Positions 1 to 9,106 of a stretch of DNA of 28,410 nt are shown piece after piece. The position numbers and the translations under genes were made by a program. The stretch comes from DASZBR01 sp035943935 (lineage in GTDB: Bacteria > Pseudomonadota > Gammaproteobacteria > DASZBR01), in assembly GCA_035943935.1 (NCBI GenBank), contig DASZBR010000011.1:1-28410 (forward strand), written 5' to 3'. Each line of letters starts with the position of its first letter. Position 1 is the stretch's first letter. The notes beneath the pieces were generated by a model. The model searched no databases. It was given only the letters and a program-made list of their open reading frames with translations, and was not told where the DNA came from.

Positions 1-21
1 CTGTTTGATAATATCCCTAAC

Positions 22-101
22 AACTCGCTGAACTGAGGCATTAAACACTCCTTGTGTTTGGTGGTCGAAACCTCAGTTTACAGCGAGTTTTGTGCTTTTT
101 T
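22..101 (+). terminator. Branched hairpin followed by a T tract
   Basis: Bases 22-38 pair almost perfectly with 71-89 (two extra bases in the right arm). An inner hairpin of 43-48 with 54-59 (AAACAC/GTGTTT) sits in the loop. A run of six T follows at 96-101. This is a rho-independent terminator shape, on the + strand, for a gene left of the window. The inner hairpin and long arms are more elaborate than a simple terminator, so it could be the 3' end of a small RNA. No gene occupies the rest of 1-287 apart from the repeat and promoter listed below. Confidence 0.55.
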
Positions 102-102
102 G

Positions 103-190
103 ATCCCCCTCATCCGCCCTTCGGGCACCTTCTTCCTCCGGGAGAAGCGAAAACATATGAAAAAATTCACTTTTTGTCCTGTACCTTAAG
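103..190 (+). repeat. Left copy of an 88-90 bp inverted dispersed repeat
   Basis: This stretch is the near-perfect reverse complement of 28275-28364; the differences are C-run length and one C/T substitution. It contains two small hairpins (GCCC-TTC-GGGC and an imperfect GGGAGAAG-type stem) and ends exactly in CTTAAG, the first half-site of the PmrA-like box before the gene at 288. It has no coding capacity, so it resembles a REP/MITE-type element. Identity with a named family was not established. Confidence 0.85.
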
Positions 191-217
191 AAAACCTTAA
201 GGTTTCACAGGTAAAAT
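185..217 (+). promoter_or_regulatory. PmrA-type box and -10 box of the gene at 288
   Basis: CTTAAG at 185-190 and CTTAAG at 196-201 are direct half-sites with an 11 bp period. A -10 box TAAAAT follows at 212-217, exactly 10 bp after the second half-site. The same geometry recurs at 21040 and 23943. PmrA boxes are described as tandem YTTAAK half-sites with 5 bp between them; in Legionella and Coxiella PmrA controls Dot/Icm genes and effectors. Assignment to PmrA is inferred from motif and spacing. The predicted start of transcription is near 224, giving a leader of about 64 nt. Confidence 0.7.
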
Positions 218-287
218 ACCCCATCTGTTTGACCCACTGAGGGGTGGGCAAATAATTTTTAGTTCAACTTAATGTTAGAGCTCATTT

Positions 288-3200
288 ATGCAAGAAGTAA
301 CCCCACGCTTAGACGCGGCTCATCAACAAGAAATTTTTGATTACGCACAAGCAATGTGCCATCTTCATAAGGTTGAAGTTCCTCCAACATTTAAAACACT
401 CGGCACAATTCAGTGTGCTTGGGCTCATTGGGAACACTTGTGGCGAACTGCGCCTACTGCAAAATCAGTTGTTAAAGCGACGAGCGTTGGACAAGAGGCA
501 CAACTCATAGAAGGTTCAACTACTTTTTCAACAACATATTTTCTTGCAAAATTACAATTTGAAGAGGAATTAAGTCATAGAATTATTGAGCAAGCGGCAA
601 GTCGTTATCGAACAGATAAATTAACTCTGGATGAAATTGATGAGTTCTGGAAAACAACTGTCCTTAACCATACCCCCGCACCTAGCGAAGAATTTATTTT
701 TCGTGTGTTACGCAAAATTGCAATAGAACTGAGTCCCCTTTGTAAGGATTCGTTTATTACGATTTCCTCTGATGCGGATATTGAATCGGCGCGATGGTTG
801 AGCACACAAGGTTATCCCTTAACGGTCGCAGGTATTGCTACATCAAAAGATTTTCTGAGAATTACCCAAGGCAGAAAGAATGGAAAGGATTTAAATTTTG
901 AAGAACTTTCAATCCCCACGGCAACATTATTAGATTATTTAAATGCCCAGAAATGTAAGACCTCGGTTTCATATAATTGTAGTAGCAAAAAATATGAGGT
1001 TCGTTGTTCTCCCTATCAAGTGCGCCAATTAAATTTTATTTGGCCAAAAGCTACGGAAATTTCTTCAGAAGCTTATCACGATATGCAAACACTCATGGAC
1101 GGATTTTCACCGGAAGTAAACTTTAGTGTTTATTTTAACGATCGAACATTTAATTCCTCTATTCAATGGCGCAATCCACGATTGATGTATGTTGAAGTGA
1201 GCGGTTCAGTTCTCTCATTTAAAGATGTGAAATGCTTACACCAAGCGCTTGCTCAAAAAAGCAGGCATGTAGTGCTGAAGCATTGTGGAGTAAGACATAC
1301 TGGTGAAATAGAAACAAAACACATGCTTTGGGTAACTGACAAAAGACTTTTGTTTGTAGGGGAGATATTTACGAAAACAGAACAAGCAGAATACACGGCG
1401 CTTTCCGAAAAACTTCATCGCGTGCTTGTTCCGCGTCTCGAAAAAGGCACTCTTTCGTATGATGAACTTAATGATAAAAAAATGTGCAGTTTAATTTCAG
1501 CCTTGGCTGCAACAAAGGGTTCGTATAACGCTGAAGCACTCGGAAAATTAGCCGCCATTGTTGCTGTATTGAAAGATCCTTCGCGTGTTGTCGTGAATAA
1601 TCAAGATGATGTAGATGCCGTGAAATGGGTTTTAGACAATACAAGACAGGTAGTAACGGTGGGATTTAATCCTAACTATTATTCGCAGTATTCAGACGTT
1701 AACCATGTCAGCTTTGATACGCAATCATTTACTGAAGCAAATCTCGATAGTCTTATGCGACTCCCTCCGAATCAGTTACGTACGCTACGTTTAGAAGGTT
1801 GCGAGATTGAAACTATTGGAGAAGCGATGCGTGATCGTTTCTTTGAATTTGTTCACTCCCGTGAAATTACGTTGGAAGCCGGTGCGCGTATTAAATTTTT
1901 GTATGAAGAATATTTAGATGGCCAACGTATTAAACAACTCATTCAAAAATATCAAACAGGTACGTTGCGGTATGAGGATTTATATGCGGATAAATTCGAA
2001 GAAATTATTCGGGCCTGGATAGAATTTCCTAAAAACATTCCTTACGGTGTTGATCGAACAGTGTTGAATATTTTGCATTGGATTTTTAAATTATTGCCGA
2101 ATATTAAACTTTATAATAACTTCGGCTTTCATCTGCCGGGCCATTTGACCAGTTCGATATCATATGATGATGAATGGATGGGTATTTCGACCTGGTTGTG
2201 TCAGGCGCTCGAAACGGTTCCGGTCATTTGTGTGTGCGGAGATTTAACAAAACCTGAGAATCTTACCGTGTTAAATAAATTCTTAGGTTCAATAACAAGA
2301 CCGTTTAGTCTGGGGTTTAGCAGGCTAGGTCTATGCCACGACACATTTGTGCCAGGCGTGGATTTATCCAATCCCAATCTTCACGATCTGCGTTTTGAAG
2401 CATTAAATTTTTCTGCAGAAGCTGTTGCGACATTACGTCAAACCAAACACTTGCGAAAATTCTCCATGGACCGTTGTAAATTTGGAGCAACGTCTGCTGA
2501 GACAGATTGTGTTGAAGCGGTATTAGAAAGCTCACCCTCAGTGGAAATTACCCTTACCGATGACAAAGGGGTGAAAAAACATTGGGATGTCATGCTGGAA
2601 TTAGTTGAGACACTTTATAAACAAGATAGAAAACAGGGTGATGCACTGCTTATTAAAATATTTGCGCGTATGGTATCGAGTAAATTTCAATTTAATTCTG
2701 AATGTTTAGCGTTTATTCGAAAAATGCTTTATCAATGTATTGATATAAATAGTTCAGATAGTTCAGAAAAATTATTTTTAATAATGCATCACGTATTTCT
2801 AAATTTAGCTAAATCTTACATGGCGAAGCCTGCGGGGGATGAGAAAACTGAGCGTGAGATTTTAAGTTATCTGAACAGTATTTCTGCATCTGAGGGTGAA
2901 ATATATTGCTCAGCGCAGGAATATATTAAACAACTCTTTTTAATGAAAGTCCTTCGCATTGTACCGAATGATGCGTTTTTCTTGGATGAATTAAAAGCAG
3001 TGGCGGCGAAAGAATCAATGAAAGAAGTGGTTCGCTATGTGGATGCACTATGTGAACAAAGTGCAACTCGTTTACGTGAAAAAGACTGGGAAAAAGAATT
3101 GGGTCTGTTGTGTGCGGACATGCATCTCTATATTTATGATCCCATGGCGAATGCGAGTGCGCCAAGTTTAGAAGAAACAAAACGCAGCGAAGTTGATGAG

Positions 3201-3665
3201 TTGTATGATCAAGTCGGACGTAAGATTCGCGCGAGTGCACCTTCTCTTGAGGAATCAAAACAAGGTGAAGCAGAACAGTTGGACGCTCAAATTGGAAATA
3301 ATACTCGTGCTGTGCCTAATGCGCCGTCGCTCATTCAATTAAAAGAAGATGAAGTGGCTCAGTTAGAAGCGCGAATTGGCGAACGTGATCGACACGTTGC
3401 TCCTCAGTTTCAATTACCACCCGAAGGTTATGTTGCTGTTCCTTCGGCGTATGAAATTGCTGTAGCTCCTGTTCCTTACGGAACAGAAACTTCTTCTGCG
3501 AATACTGCTGCAGCAGTACGTCGACGTGATGCGCAACCTGTATTGCGAGGCGACGATTTAGTTGCGCAATTACCTGATGTACCGGAAGGAAGGCCAGTGG
3601 CTCGAGCACCTGCGGTAGAAGCGAAAAGAAATACGGGACGACAATTAGAAAGGGCATATAAATAG
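288..3665 (+). CDS. Giant LRR-like modular protein, candidate secreted effector
   Basis: This 1125-residue protein of unknown function is a paralog of the next gene. Three related modules begin at about residues 104, 382 and 552; each opens with a helix of the form [RK]Y/L-x2-G/D-x-L-x3-[DE][IL] and ends near a conserved Ala-x-[RKQ]-Trp segment followed by a short beta-like stretch. Between them lie LRR-like pieces such as NPRLMYVEVSGS (about 296) and QLRTLRLEGCEI (about 496). The C-terminal region is Pro/Ala-rich with three APSL repeats (958-1035). There is no signal peptide or clear membrane segment. A PmrA-like promoter precedes it. The ATG at 288 has only a weak RBS (AGAG). The extreme C-terminus appears frameshifted (see 3667-3729). 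Secretion by Dot/Icm is inferred from promoter, size and architecture; no enzymatic motif was seen. Confidence 0.85.
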   Translation: MQEVTPRLDAAHQQEIFDYAQAMCHLHKVEVPPTFKTLGTIQCAWAHWEHLWRTAPTAKSVVKATSVGQEAQLIEGSTTFSTTYFLAKLQFEEELSHRIIEQAASRYRTDKLTLDEIDEFWKTTVLNHTPAPSEEFIFRVLRKIAIELSPLCKDSFITISSDADIESARWLSTQGYPLTVAGIATSKDFLRITQGRKNGKDLNFEELSIPTATLLDYLNAQKCKTSVSYNCSSKKYEVRCSPYQVRQLNFIWPKATEISSEAYHDMQTLMDGFSPEVNFSVYFNDRTFNSSIQWRNPRLMYVEVSGSVLSFKDVKCLHQALAQKSRHVVLKHCGVRHTGEIETKHMLWVTDKRLLFVGEIFTKTEQAEYTALSEKLHRVLVPRLEKGTLSYDELNDKKMCSLISALAATKGSYNAEALGKLAAIVAVLKDPSRVVVNNQDDVDAVKWVLDNTRQVVTVGFNPNYYSQYSDVNHVSFDTQSFTEANLDSLMRLPPNQLRTLRLEGCEIETIGEAMRDRFFEFVHSREITLEAGARIKFLYEEYLDGQRIKQLIQKYQTGTLRYEDLYADKFEEIIRAWIEFPKNIPYGVDRTVLNILHWIFKLLPNIKLYNNFGFHLPGHLTSSISYDDEWMGISTWLCQALETVPVICVCGDLTKPENLTVLNKFLGSITRPFSLGFSRLGLCHDTFVPGVDLSNPNLHDLRFEALNFSAEAVATLRQTKHLRKFSMDRCKFGATSAETDCVEAVLESSPSVEITLTDDKGVKKHWDVMLELVETLYKQDRKQGDALLIKIFARMVSSKFQFNSECLAFIRKMLYQCIDINSSDSSEKLFLIMHHVFLNLAKSYMAKPAGDEKTEREILSYLNSISASEGEIYCSAQEYIKQLFLMKVLRIVPNDAFFLDELKAVAAKESMKEVVRYVDALCEQSATRLREKDWEKELGLLCADMHLYIYDPMANASAPSLEETKRSEVDELYDQVGRKIRASAPSLEESKQGEAEQLDAQIGNNTRAVPNAPSLIQLKEDEVAQLEARIGERDRHVAPQFQLPPEGYVAVPSAYEIAVAPVPYGTETSSANTAAAVRRRDAQPVLRGDDLVAQLPDVPEGRPVARAPAVEAKRNTGRQLERAYK
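3159..3392 (+). repeat. Three tandem APSL coding repeats
   Basis: Within the 1125-aa protein, residues from 958, 984 and 1012 each begin APSL and continue with a charged helix of pattern K-x2-E-x3-L-x3-[IV]G. Periods are 26 and 28 residues. The neighbouring 1543-aa paralog keeps a single related copy (APSLQDLKQDDLDNKYALFG). DNA identity between copies is only moderate, so the expansion is not recent. The function is unknown; the repeats may be a spacer or a short docking helix before the Pro-rich tail. Confidence 0.75.
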
Positions 3666-3666
3666 T

Positions 3667-3729
3667 GAGGTTGCTGCACCGCCTGTTAAATGTGTGGCGA
3701 AAAAAACAGCAGTACCCGTACTTCAATAA
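3667..3729 (+). other. Out-of-frame remnant of the C-terminal tail of the gene at 288
   Basis: After the TAG at 3663-3665, the +1 frame stays open to TAA at 3727-3729 and encodes SEVAAPPVKCVAKKTAVPVLQ-like sequence cut here to its core EVAAPPVKCVAKK-AV. This resembles the last residues of the paralog, GEVVKNAATKKVAVMERK. A one-base indel in the A/G run around 3646-3655 would explain it. The current protein probably lost or replaced about 20 C-terminal residues. A programmed frameshift is possible but no slippery site was recognised. Confidence 0.5.
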
Positions 3730-3752
3730 AAATATAGGTATTTGACACGTAA

Positions 3753-3773
3753 GGGCGACATTGTTGTCGTCCC
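3753..3773. repeat. Small intergenic palindrome (GGGCGACA...)
   Basis: GGGCGACA at 3753-3760 pairs with TGTCGTCCC at 3765-3773, with one bulged base. It sits between the two giant LRR paralogs and resembles the palindromes at 23397 and 23911, so it is probably a member of a dispersed REP-like family. Confidence 0.5.
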
Positions 3774-3836
3774 GAAAAAGAAATAGGAAATGATAATTTT
3801 AGAGATTATGTTTAACGAAGATGAGCGAGGACTGTA

Positions 3837-6800
3837 ATGCAAGCTGAATACAACGAACAAGCTGAACAATTAGCGTTAGTAGAAGATATCAAACGCTATG
3901 CGCAGATGAGTGGTCTTATACTTTTAACCGAAGATGTTCAACGCAAAATTCAGGGAAGAGGAATGTATCGTCCAGCTTGGGATGATTGCAATTGGGATGC
4001 ATGGAAAGCGGTTATTCAGTCAGTAGAAGGCTCAGCTGCTGAAAGAGAAAAACGAATTAGATATAACGCGAATCAGTTTAAACTTGCAGATGAAGAATAC
4101 AATCATTATGGAACAGATGCGGAATGTCGGCGCTTAGCAGAAAATATTGAAGCCGCAAAACAAAAAAAATATGACGCTGCCGTAGATCGTAAACTTTTGG
4201 CAAGAAAGCAAGGCGTTTCTCTTATTTATTGGTATGGTCGCGCTGAGCTTTGTGCCTGGGTCGATAATGAGGTGAAACAACAAAAAGAACTAAAAGAAAG
4301 AAACGCACAGCAAGAAAAAAATCGACAAGCGATACGAGAACAAGACGCAAAAAGCCATGCAGAAAGAACTCAACAAGAATCCGAAAGAGCCTCTCAAGTC
4401 GCATTATCCGCATTAGATCGCTATAAAAAAGGTGAACTCAAACTTTCTGACATTTCACGGGATTGGAAAAGCTGTATTTCACATTATACGCGAGACATGC
4501 ACGACAAAGCTCCTGACTTTTTGATTTTAATTTCTATTGCCACAGTAATGAAGAAAGATCAATTTGAGGGTTGTCTTGACATTAAGAGCACGGATGTAAA
4601 AGTCGCACAATGGTTTAGTGCACAAAGAACACCTTTAAAAGTTATTGGGGTCACGACTGCAGATGATTTTCAATCGATTGTCGCGAGCAGAGGCAACTAC
4701 TTAGACAGTTTAAGTTTTGAACGATTAGAACTACCGTGTGAAACATTATTAACCTCTTTATCTGCCAATACATGTGGTGCGACGGTTAAATATAATTGTA
4801 CGACGAATAAATATGATGTTTATTTCAGACCTCATTCAGCACCTGTCTTAAATATTGACGCGTCAGAAATTACGCATATTCGTGCAGAAGCCCCTAAATC
4901 TATCCAAACTTTAATTGATCGATTTTCTCCGAATGCAGATTTCGAGGTGGTATTTACCACGCGTACCTTTAATCCGCCGATTGCATGGAATAATCCGCGT
5001 TTAAAACGCGTTGTGATTGAATCGTCAAAACTTACCCATGAACATGTGGAATGTTTAAAACAAGCGGCGGCAGCGGGTGTTGCTGTGACGTTACGTGATT
5101 GCAGTGTATGGGTAGATACAAAAGCAAAAGAAATGGAAATAATATTCATGATTTGTGCACTGGCAGAAACTTATCCTCAGAAATTCGATATTCAAAGTCG
5201 ATTGTTTAATAATGCTCGTGGAGATTTTAGTACACCGTCGACACAGCTTCCCACGCTGGTATCGCGTATGGAATCAAACGACTTGCGTTTTGATGATCTT
5301 AAAGATGAAAAATTATGGGCGATGATTTTAGCGACAGCAAAATTGGGAATTTCTCCGCTGTGTAAACGCGAAGCGTTTCAGTATATGTCTGCTATTGCTG
5401 CGGTATTAACGAATCCTTCACAAGTGACAATAGTAACTCCATTTGATTTATATGCCGTGCAATGGGTTTTAGCGCAAACGGATCGTCAAGTTACCGTTAA
5501 TGGTCTTGCTGATCCGAATCATTTTACCGCCATTCAATCTATTTTGGTTCAAGCGCCAGCCAAACGTAAAAATATTACCTTTAAAAATATTGCCTGCGCA
5601 CCTGAAGTATTTGTGCCGTTTGTGCAGGGCGATAATGTTGACGTTGAATATAATGCAAAAGCGGGTGAGAGTGGTTTAAGTATTGCTCCGCGTGCAATTC
5701 TACCAAATGAAAAGGGTGCGACATTTTCAATCTTCAAGATGCGTGGTGTATGTGATGTCGCACAGTGGAATTTCATGCTGACATTAATGCGTGCAAATCC
5801 TTCGGCTGTTCGGGTGTATTTTGACTATAACAATTTAAGACCTGAATTTGATTTGACATGCCCAGCTGTTAGTCATATCAGTTTCAGAGGACAGGTTTTC
5901 ATCGATGCACATCTTGATGCGTTGGAAAAAATTCCTGAAGGTCAATTGCGAACAATGAGTTTAGATGAGAATTGTTTTTATTTTACTCATGAAATAGGTA
6001 CTCGTTTTTTTAAATTTATACATTCCCGTAAGATTGAGATGGAATCTTTGCCACAACGATTAAGGGATGGATATCGCGCCTACTGTGAAGAGCAAGAACG
6101 TATTTGCTTAAAACAGCAAGAAGATCTTAAGCGTAATAATCTTGTCAGAGAATTAATTGAAAAATATAAAGCAGATACGCTGACTTATACTGAGTTGCTC
6201 AAGCTAGAGTCACATTTTGCAGTGAAGGAAGTCATGTCTGATTCCAACGCTGAATCCGCAGATATCGATAGGGAAACATTAGCTGAGTTGAATGCAATTG
6301 TGAGTGCTTATGAGAACGGAAGAGTTAACAAGTGTCATGATGATTTTTTTGTGGATAATCGAATACCCGTTCAGGCTGTCTCATGGTTATATCGAAAACA
6401 ACCAGGTCTCACACGTATTATTGTGCACGGTGATTTAAGCCGTCCAGAAAATCTTGCTCGATTGAATCAATTAACGAGTTCATTAACAGGACCGTTTACC
6501 TTGGTGTTTGATAAAAAGAACTGTGCGTTTGTTTCTGGCGTAAATTTATCCAGTATCAATCTTGTGGGTCTTGAATTAAAAGGCCAAACATTATCTGCAG
6601 AATCCGTTATCACGTTAGGAAAAACCACAGAATTACGTTCAGTCGTCATGAGCGGCTGTGAGTTTGGAACGACAATTGCTGAGGCTGATGCTAATCGAAC
6701 CGGATGTGTTCAGGCTGTTTTAGGAAACAATTTCTTAACAAACCTCACGATGGATGGCTGTGGTTTAGTGAAAAAGCATTTAGATTTTGTTTCAGCTTAT

Positions 6801-8468
6801 TTAACAACACATCGTGGATTAAGAGTTGTTTCTTTAGAAAACAATGCCTTCCGTCAGTATGAAGATGCGGAATATAAGAGTTGGTTAGATTTTTATAAAA
6901 CATTAGAAGTGCTAGCAAAACTACCTCTACAAGAAGCATTTGAAAAATTATGCAACATGGTTAATGTGATGCACGACAGTGGACGTGAACAGCCCAATCC
7001 TATGCGGACTAATATTGATACCTATTTGACGCCGTTTTATGTGTGTGCAAATCGAATTGCCTTTAGTGATGTTACACAATGCAGAAAGCAGATCAATGCG
7101 TTAGTCGAAGCACTTGAGCTGAGAGATAGATTACAACCTGAAGATGTTCGCGCTGTGTTGCAACGTGTTGTTGACAGTGCAGCGCAGTCGAATGAGTGTA
7201 ATGTTGGGGTATTACTTTATCTTCCCAATATTGTGCGTAGACATGGATTAAAGGATGAAGGAATTTGTAGCGCATTGTTTAAACAAGTTGAGTCAGTTTT
7301 GCTCACACATGAGCGAGAACTAGAATCTCAAGAAATGTTACCGCTTTGTGATGAAACTTCTATTAAGGATATATTGAAGAACCTGTTTGAAACGGAAGTC
7401 GCTTTGACTCAATTACGATTACTGAATCGCCAAACAGAAAAGGAAGAGTCGAGATTTTGTGAGTTCGCAAAAATTTTGACGCGTTTTTATGTTAAAAATG
7501 ATAAAAAATTAGGGTGTGAAGATGATCTGTTATTAATGTTGTTTAACATGCTTGAACGAAACAAAGATAAAGTACTTGCAAGAGAGGTTGAGCAGTTAGT
7601 CCTAAAAATGCAGCAGCAACATGTTATGCGAGAAATGAAAGCCAATGGCAATAAACTTTCAAAACCACAACAAACGTTATTAGCTGACGTCGAAAAACAA
7701 ACGACACTTGAAGGATTAATGTCATTGCTGAATACAAACCTTAAAGTATTTCCTGGGAAAGTATCGAAAGAAATTGAGAAGATGATTAAACTGCCTTTAA
7801 TGAGACAATTAATTGCCCGGTTTGCTGCAGTGAAAAATTCTCCCGATAGACAGCGTAGAAATTCGATGGAATTACAACGTTCAGCTGCCGTTGAACCACG
7901 TAAAGGTGCGGGATTTTATCCAGAGGTCACTGAGTCAGGCGCAATTATTCCTACGGCAGTAAATGTTGCTCCGTCACTTCAAGACTTAAAACAAGATGAT
8001 CTCGACAACAAATATGCATTATTTGGAACAGCAAAACAGCCAGTTACAGAAGAAGCTGTAGCGAATCCGAATGATCAAATTGAAGCAGTTCCGGCACCTT
8101 CTGCACCACCTGCTCCTGTATCCAATGAAAATGCCGTTAATGCTGCTCCGCAATACCAACCACAACCTGCAGGATTTGTTGCACTTCCTGATGCCTATCA
8201 TGCTGCCCCTGTTCTGGCTGTATATGGCGCTCAGCCAGTCATGCAATATCCTCCGCAAGTTGGAGAAGGACGCCTTGCTGCAAATGTTCGTGGATATGGT
8301 GCGTCGGTATTACATGCAGCAGTACCGCGTGGAGTAGCACCTGCGCCAGCGCCGGCAGAACCACAAGAAGAGATAGTATTACCTGATGTTCCCAATCGTC
8401 CGGTTAGACAAGGTGAAGTTGTAAAAAATGCGGCGACGAAAAAAGTTGCGGTGATGGAAAGAAAGTAA
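3837..8468 (+). CDS. Giant LRR-like modular protein, paralog of the preceding gene
   Basis: This 1543-residue protein of unknown function follows its paralog. Residues 1-195 are specific to it and include a Lys/Glu/Gln-rich coiled coil at about 145-190. Modules related to those of the previous protein begin at about 195 (RYKKGELKLSDI), 477 and 776 (KYKADTLTYTEL). LRR-like segments lie at about 385-415, 690-720 and 880-1000. A helical region runs from about 1040 to 1370. The tail (about 1400-1543) is Pro/Ala-rich, with one APSL repeat and a PDVP-x-RPV motif shared with the paralog. No signal peptide or transmembrane helix is seen. The ATG at 3837 follows GAGCGAGGA. It may be transcribed from the PmrA-like promoter at 185; the 171 bp gap shows no convincing promoter. 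It is a candidate effector by context. Confidence 0.85.
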   Translation: MQAEYNEQAEQLALVEDIKRYAQMSGLILLTEDVQRKIQGRGMYRPAWDDCNWDAWKAVIQSVEGSAAEREKRIRYNANQFKLADEEYNHYGTDAECRRLAENIEAAKQKKYDAAVDRKLLARKQGVSLIYWYGRAELCAWVDNEVKQQKELKERNAQQEKNRQAIREQDAKSHAERTQQESERASQVALSALDRYKKGELKLSDISRDWKSCISHYTRDMHDKAPDFLILISIATVMKKDQFEGCLDIKSTDVKVAQWFSAQRTPLKVIGVTTADDFQSIVASRGNYLDSLSFERLELPCETLLTSLSANTCGATVKYNCTTNKYDVYFRPHSAPVLNIDASEITHIRAEAPKSIQTLIDRFSPNADFEVVFTTRTFNPPIAWNNPRLKRVVIESSKLTHEHVECLKQAAAAGVAVTLRDCSVWVDTKAKEMEIIFMICALAETYPQKFDIQSRLFNNARGDFSTPSTQLPTLVSRMESNDLRFDDLKDEKLWAMILATAKLGISPLCKREAFQYMSAIAAVLTNPSQVTIVTPFDLYAVQWVLAQTDRQVTVNGLADPNHFTAIQSILVQAPAKRKNITFKNIACAPEVFVPFVQGDNVDVEYNAKAGESGLSIAPRAILPNEKGATFSIFKMRGVCDVAQWNFMLTLMRANPSAVRVYFDYNNLRPEFDLTCPAVSHISFRGQVFIDAHLDALEKIPEGQLRTMSLDENCFYFTHEIGTRFFKFIHSRKIEMESLPQRLRDGYRAYCEEQERICLKQQEDLKRNNLVRELIEKYKADTLTYTELLKLESHFAVKEVMSDSNAESADIDRETLAELNAIVSAYENGRVNKCHDDFFVDNRIPVQAVSWLYRKQPGLTRIIVHGDLSRPENLARLNQLTSSLTGPFTLVFDKKNCAFVSGVNLSSINLVGLELKGQTLSAESVITLGKTTELRSVVMSGCEFGTTIAEADANRTGCVQAVLGNNFLTNLTMDGCGLVKKHLDFVSAYLTTHRGLRVVSLENNAFRQYEDAEYKSWLDFYKTLEVLAKLPLQEAFEKLCNMVNVMHDSGREQPNPMRTNIDTYLTPFYVCANRIAFSDVTQCRKQINALVEALELRDRLQPEDVRAVLQRVVDSAAQSNECNVGVLLYLPNIVRRHGLKDEGICSALFKQVESVLLTHERELESQEMLPLCDETSIKDILKNLFETEVALTQLRLLNRQTEKEESRFCEFAKILTRFYVKNDKKLGCEDDLLLMLFNMLERNKDKVLAREVEQLVLKMQQQHVMREMKANGNKLSKPQQTLLADVEKQTTLEGLMSLLNTNLKVFPGKVSKEIEKMIKLPLMRQLIARFAAVKNSPDRQRRNSMELQRSAAVEPRKGAGFYPEVTESGAIIPTAVNVAPSLQDLKQDDLDNKYALFGTAKQPVTEEAVANPNDQIEAVPAPSAPPAPVSNENAVNAAPQYQPQPAGFVALPDAYHAAPVLAVYGAQPVMQYPPQVGEGRLAANVRGYGASVLHAAVPRGVAPAPAPAEPQEEIVLPDVPNRPVRQGEVVKNAATKKVAVMERK

Positions 8469-8510
8469 GCATTTAAATTATTCTAATTATATAAAGAGCA
8501 CCATACTAAT

Positions 8511-9002
8511 ATGCAGCAAAAACAAGAACATGTTATTACGCTTATAAATAATTTTTTTGGCGAAGAGAGTTCTTCTGCGAAAGAAATGATTTTATTGTTT
8601 GAATATTACAATGCTGCTTTTTGTGATGTTGATTCAGCAGCGTTTTTAGCGGCATATCAATCAGAAGACTTTAGTTTGGCCCATTATTTTGTAAACAAGG
8701 GTTTAAACTTGTATGGGTTATTGGATGATTCGGTTTATGCGATTACACGATTCAGAGAGAAGTTGTCTGTTGAATCAACAGCAGATCTTTGTAAAGTAGT
8801 ATTGGAACTGTATCGACGAGAACCGGATAGTGCAAAGGGAATTGCAGAGCGCTTAATAAAAAGTTTACGCGCGAAAACATGGTCGATGCAACCCACCGAT
8901 TATATTTATTTAGGTGCGATAAGAATGTTTTCGCCAGAGTCACCGTTAAATAAAGTCTATGAATTGGCTCAGTCGTGTGTTGAAGCAAAAATTAAATTGT
9001 AG
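8511..9002 (+). CDS. Small helical protein of unknown function
   Basis: This is a 163-residue, mostly helical, soluble-looking protein with no recognised domain. Residues 45-75 (LAHYFVNKGLNLYG) have a faint ankyrin-like helix-loop feel but lack the TPLH signature. It lies 42 bp after the 1543-aa gene on the same strand and probably belongs to the same transcript. The ATG at 8511 has a weak AAAGAG upstream. No signal peptide or membrane segment is seen. Confidence 0.7.
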   Translation: MQQKQEHVITLINNFFGEESSSAKEMILLFEYYNAAFCDVDSAAFLAAYQSEDFSLAHYFVNKGLNLYGLLDDSVYAITRFREKLSVESTADLCKVVLELYRREPDSAKGIAERLIKSLRAKTWSMQPTDYIYLGAIRMFSPESPLNKVYELAQSCVEAKIKL

Positions 9003-9028
9003 GGGTAGGGACGAGATTGTAATCAAAA

Positions 9029-9075
9029 GGCGTAATGAATTTCGCTGTAATTAACGGCCGTAATGAATTACGCCC
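9029..9075. repeat. Two quasi-palindromic CGTAATGAATT units
   Basis: CGTAATGAATT occurs at 9031-9041 and again at 9059-9069, 28 bp apart. Each copy is embedded in a G/C-flanked quasi-palindrome, the second being GGCCGTAATGAATTACGCCC at 9056-9075. It fills the gap before the ankyrin gene at 9107 and looks like a dispersed intergenic element. Confidence 0.5.
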
Positions 9076-9077
9076 TT

Positions 9078-9102
9078 ACTATTTTTAATTACTGAAGAGG
9101 TG
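9078..9102 (+). promoter_or_regulatory. Shared leader, copy 1
   Basis: ACTATTTTTAATTACTGAAG followed by AGGTG lies directly before the GTG at 9107. Nearly the same 25 bases stand at 11501-11525 before the gene at 11530, and a looser copy at 12031-12056 before the gene at 12063. It contains the ribosome-binding GAAGAGG. Either the leader was duplicated with the genes or it is a common translation or transcription signal. Confidence 0.5.
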
Positions 9103-9106
9103 TCCA

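Noticed and set aside
2926..3726. Long minus-strand frames opposite the first giant gene
   Set aside because: Shadow frames of a strong coding region; no RBS and biased, low-complexity composition.
3742..3747. Perfect TTGACA that could be a -35 box for the 1543-aa gene
   Set aside because: At 16-18 bp spacing there is no -10-like hexamer (TGTCGT is found), and it adjoins a palindrome; not called a promoter.
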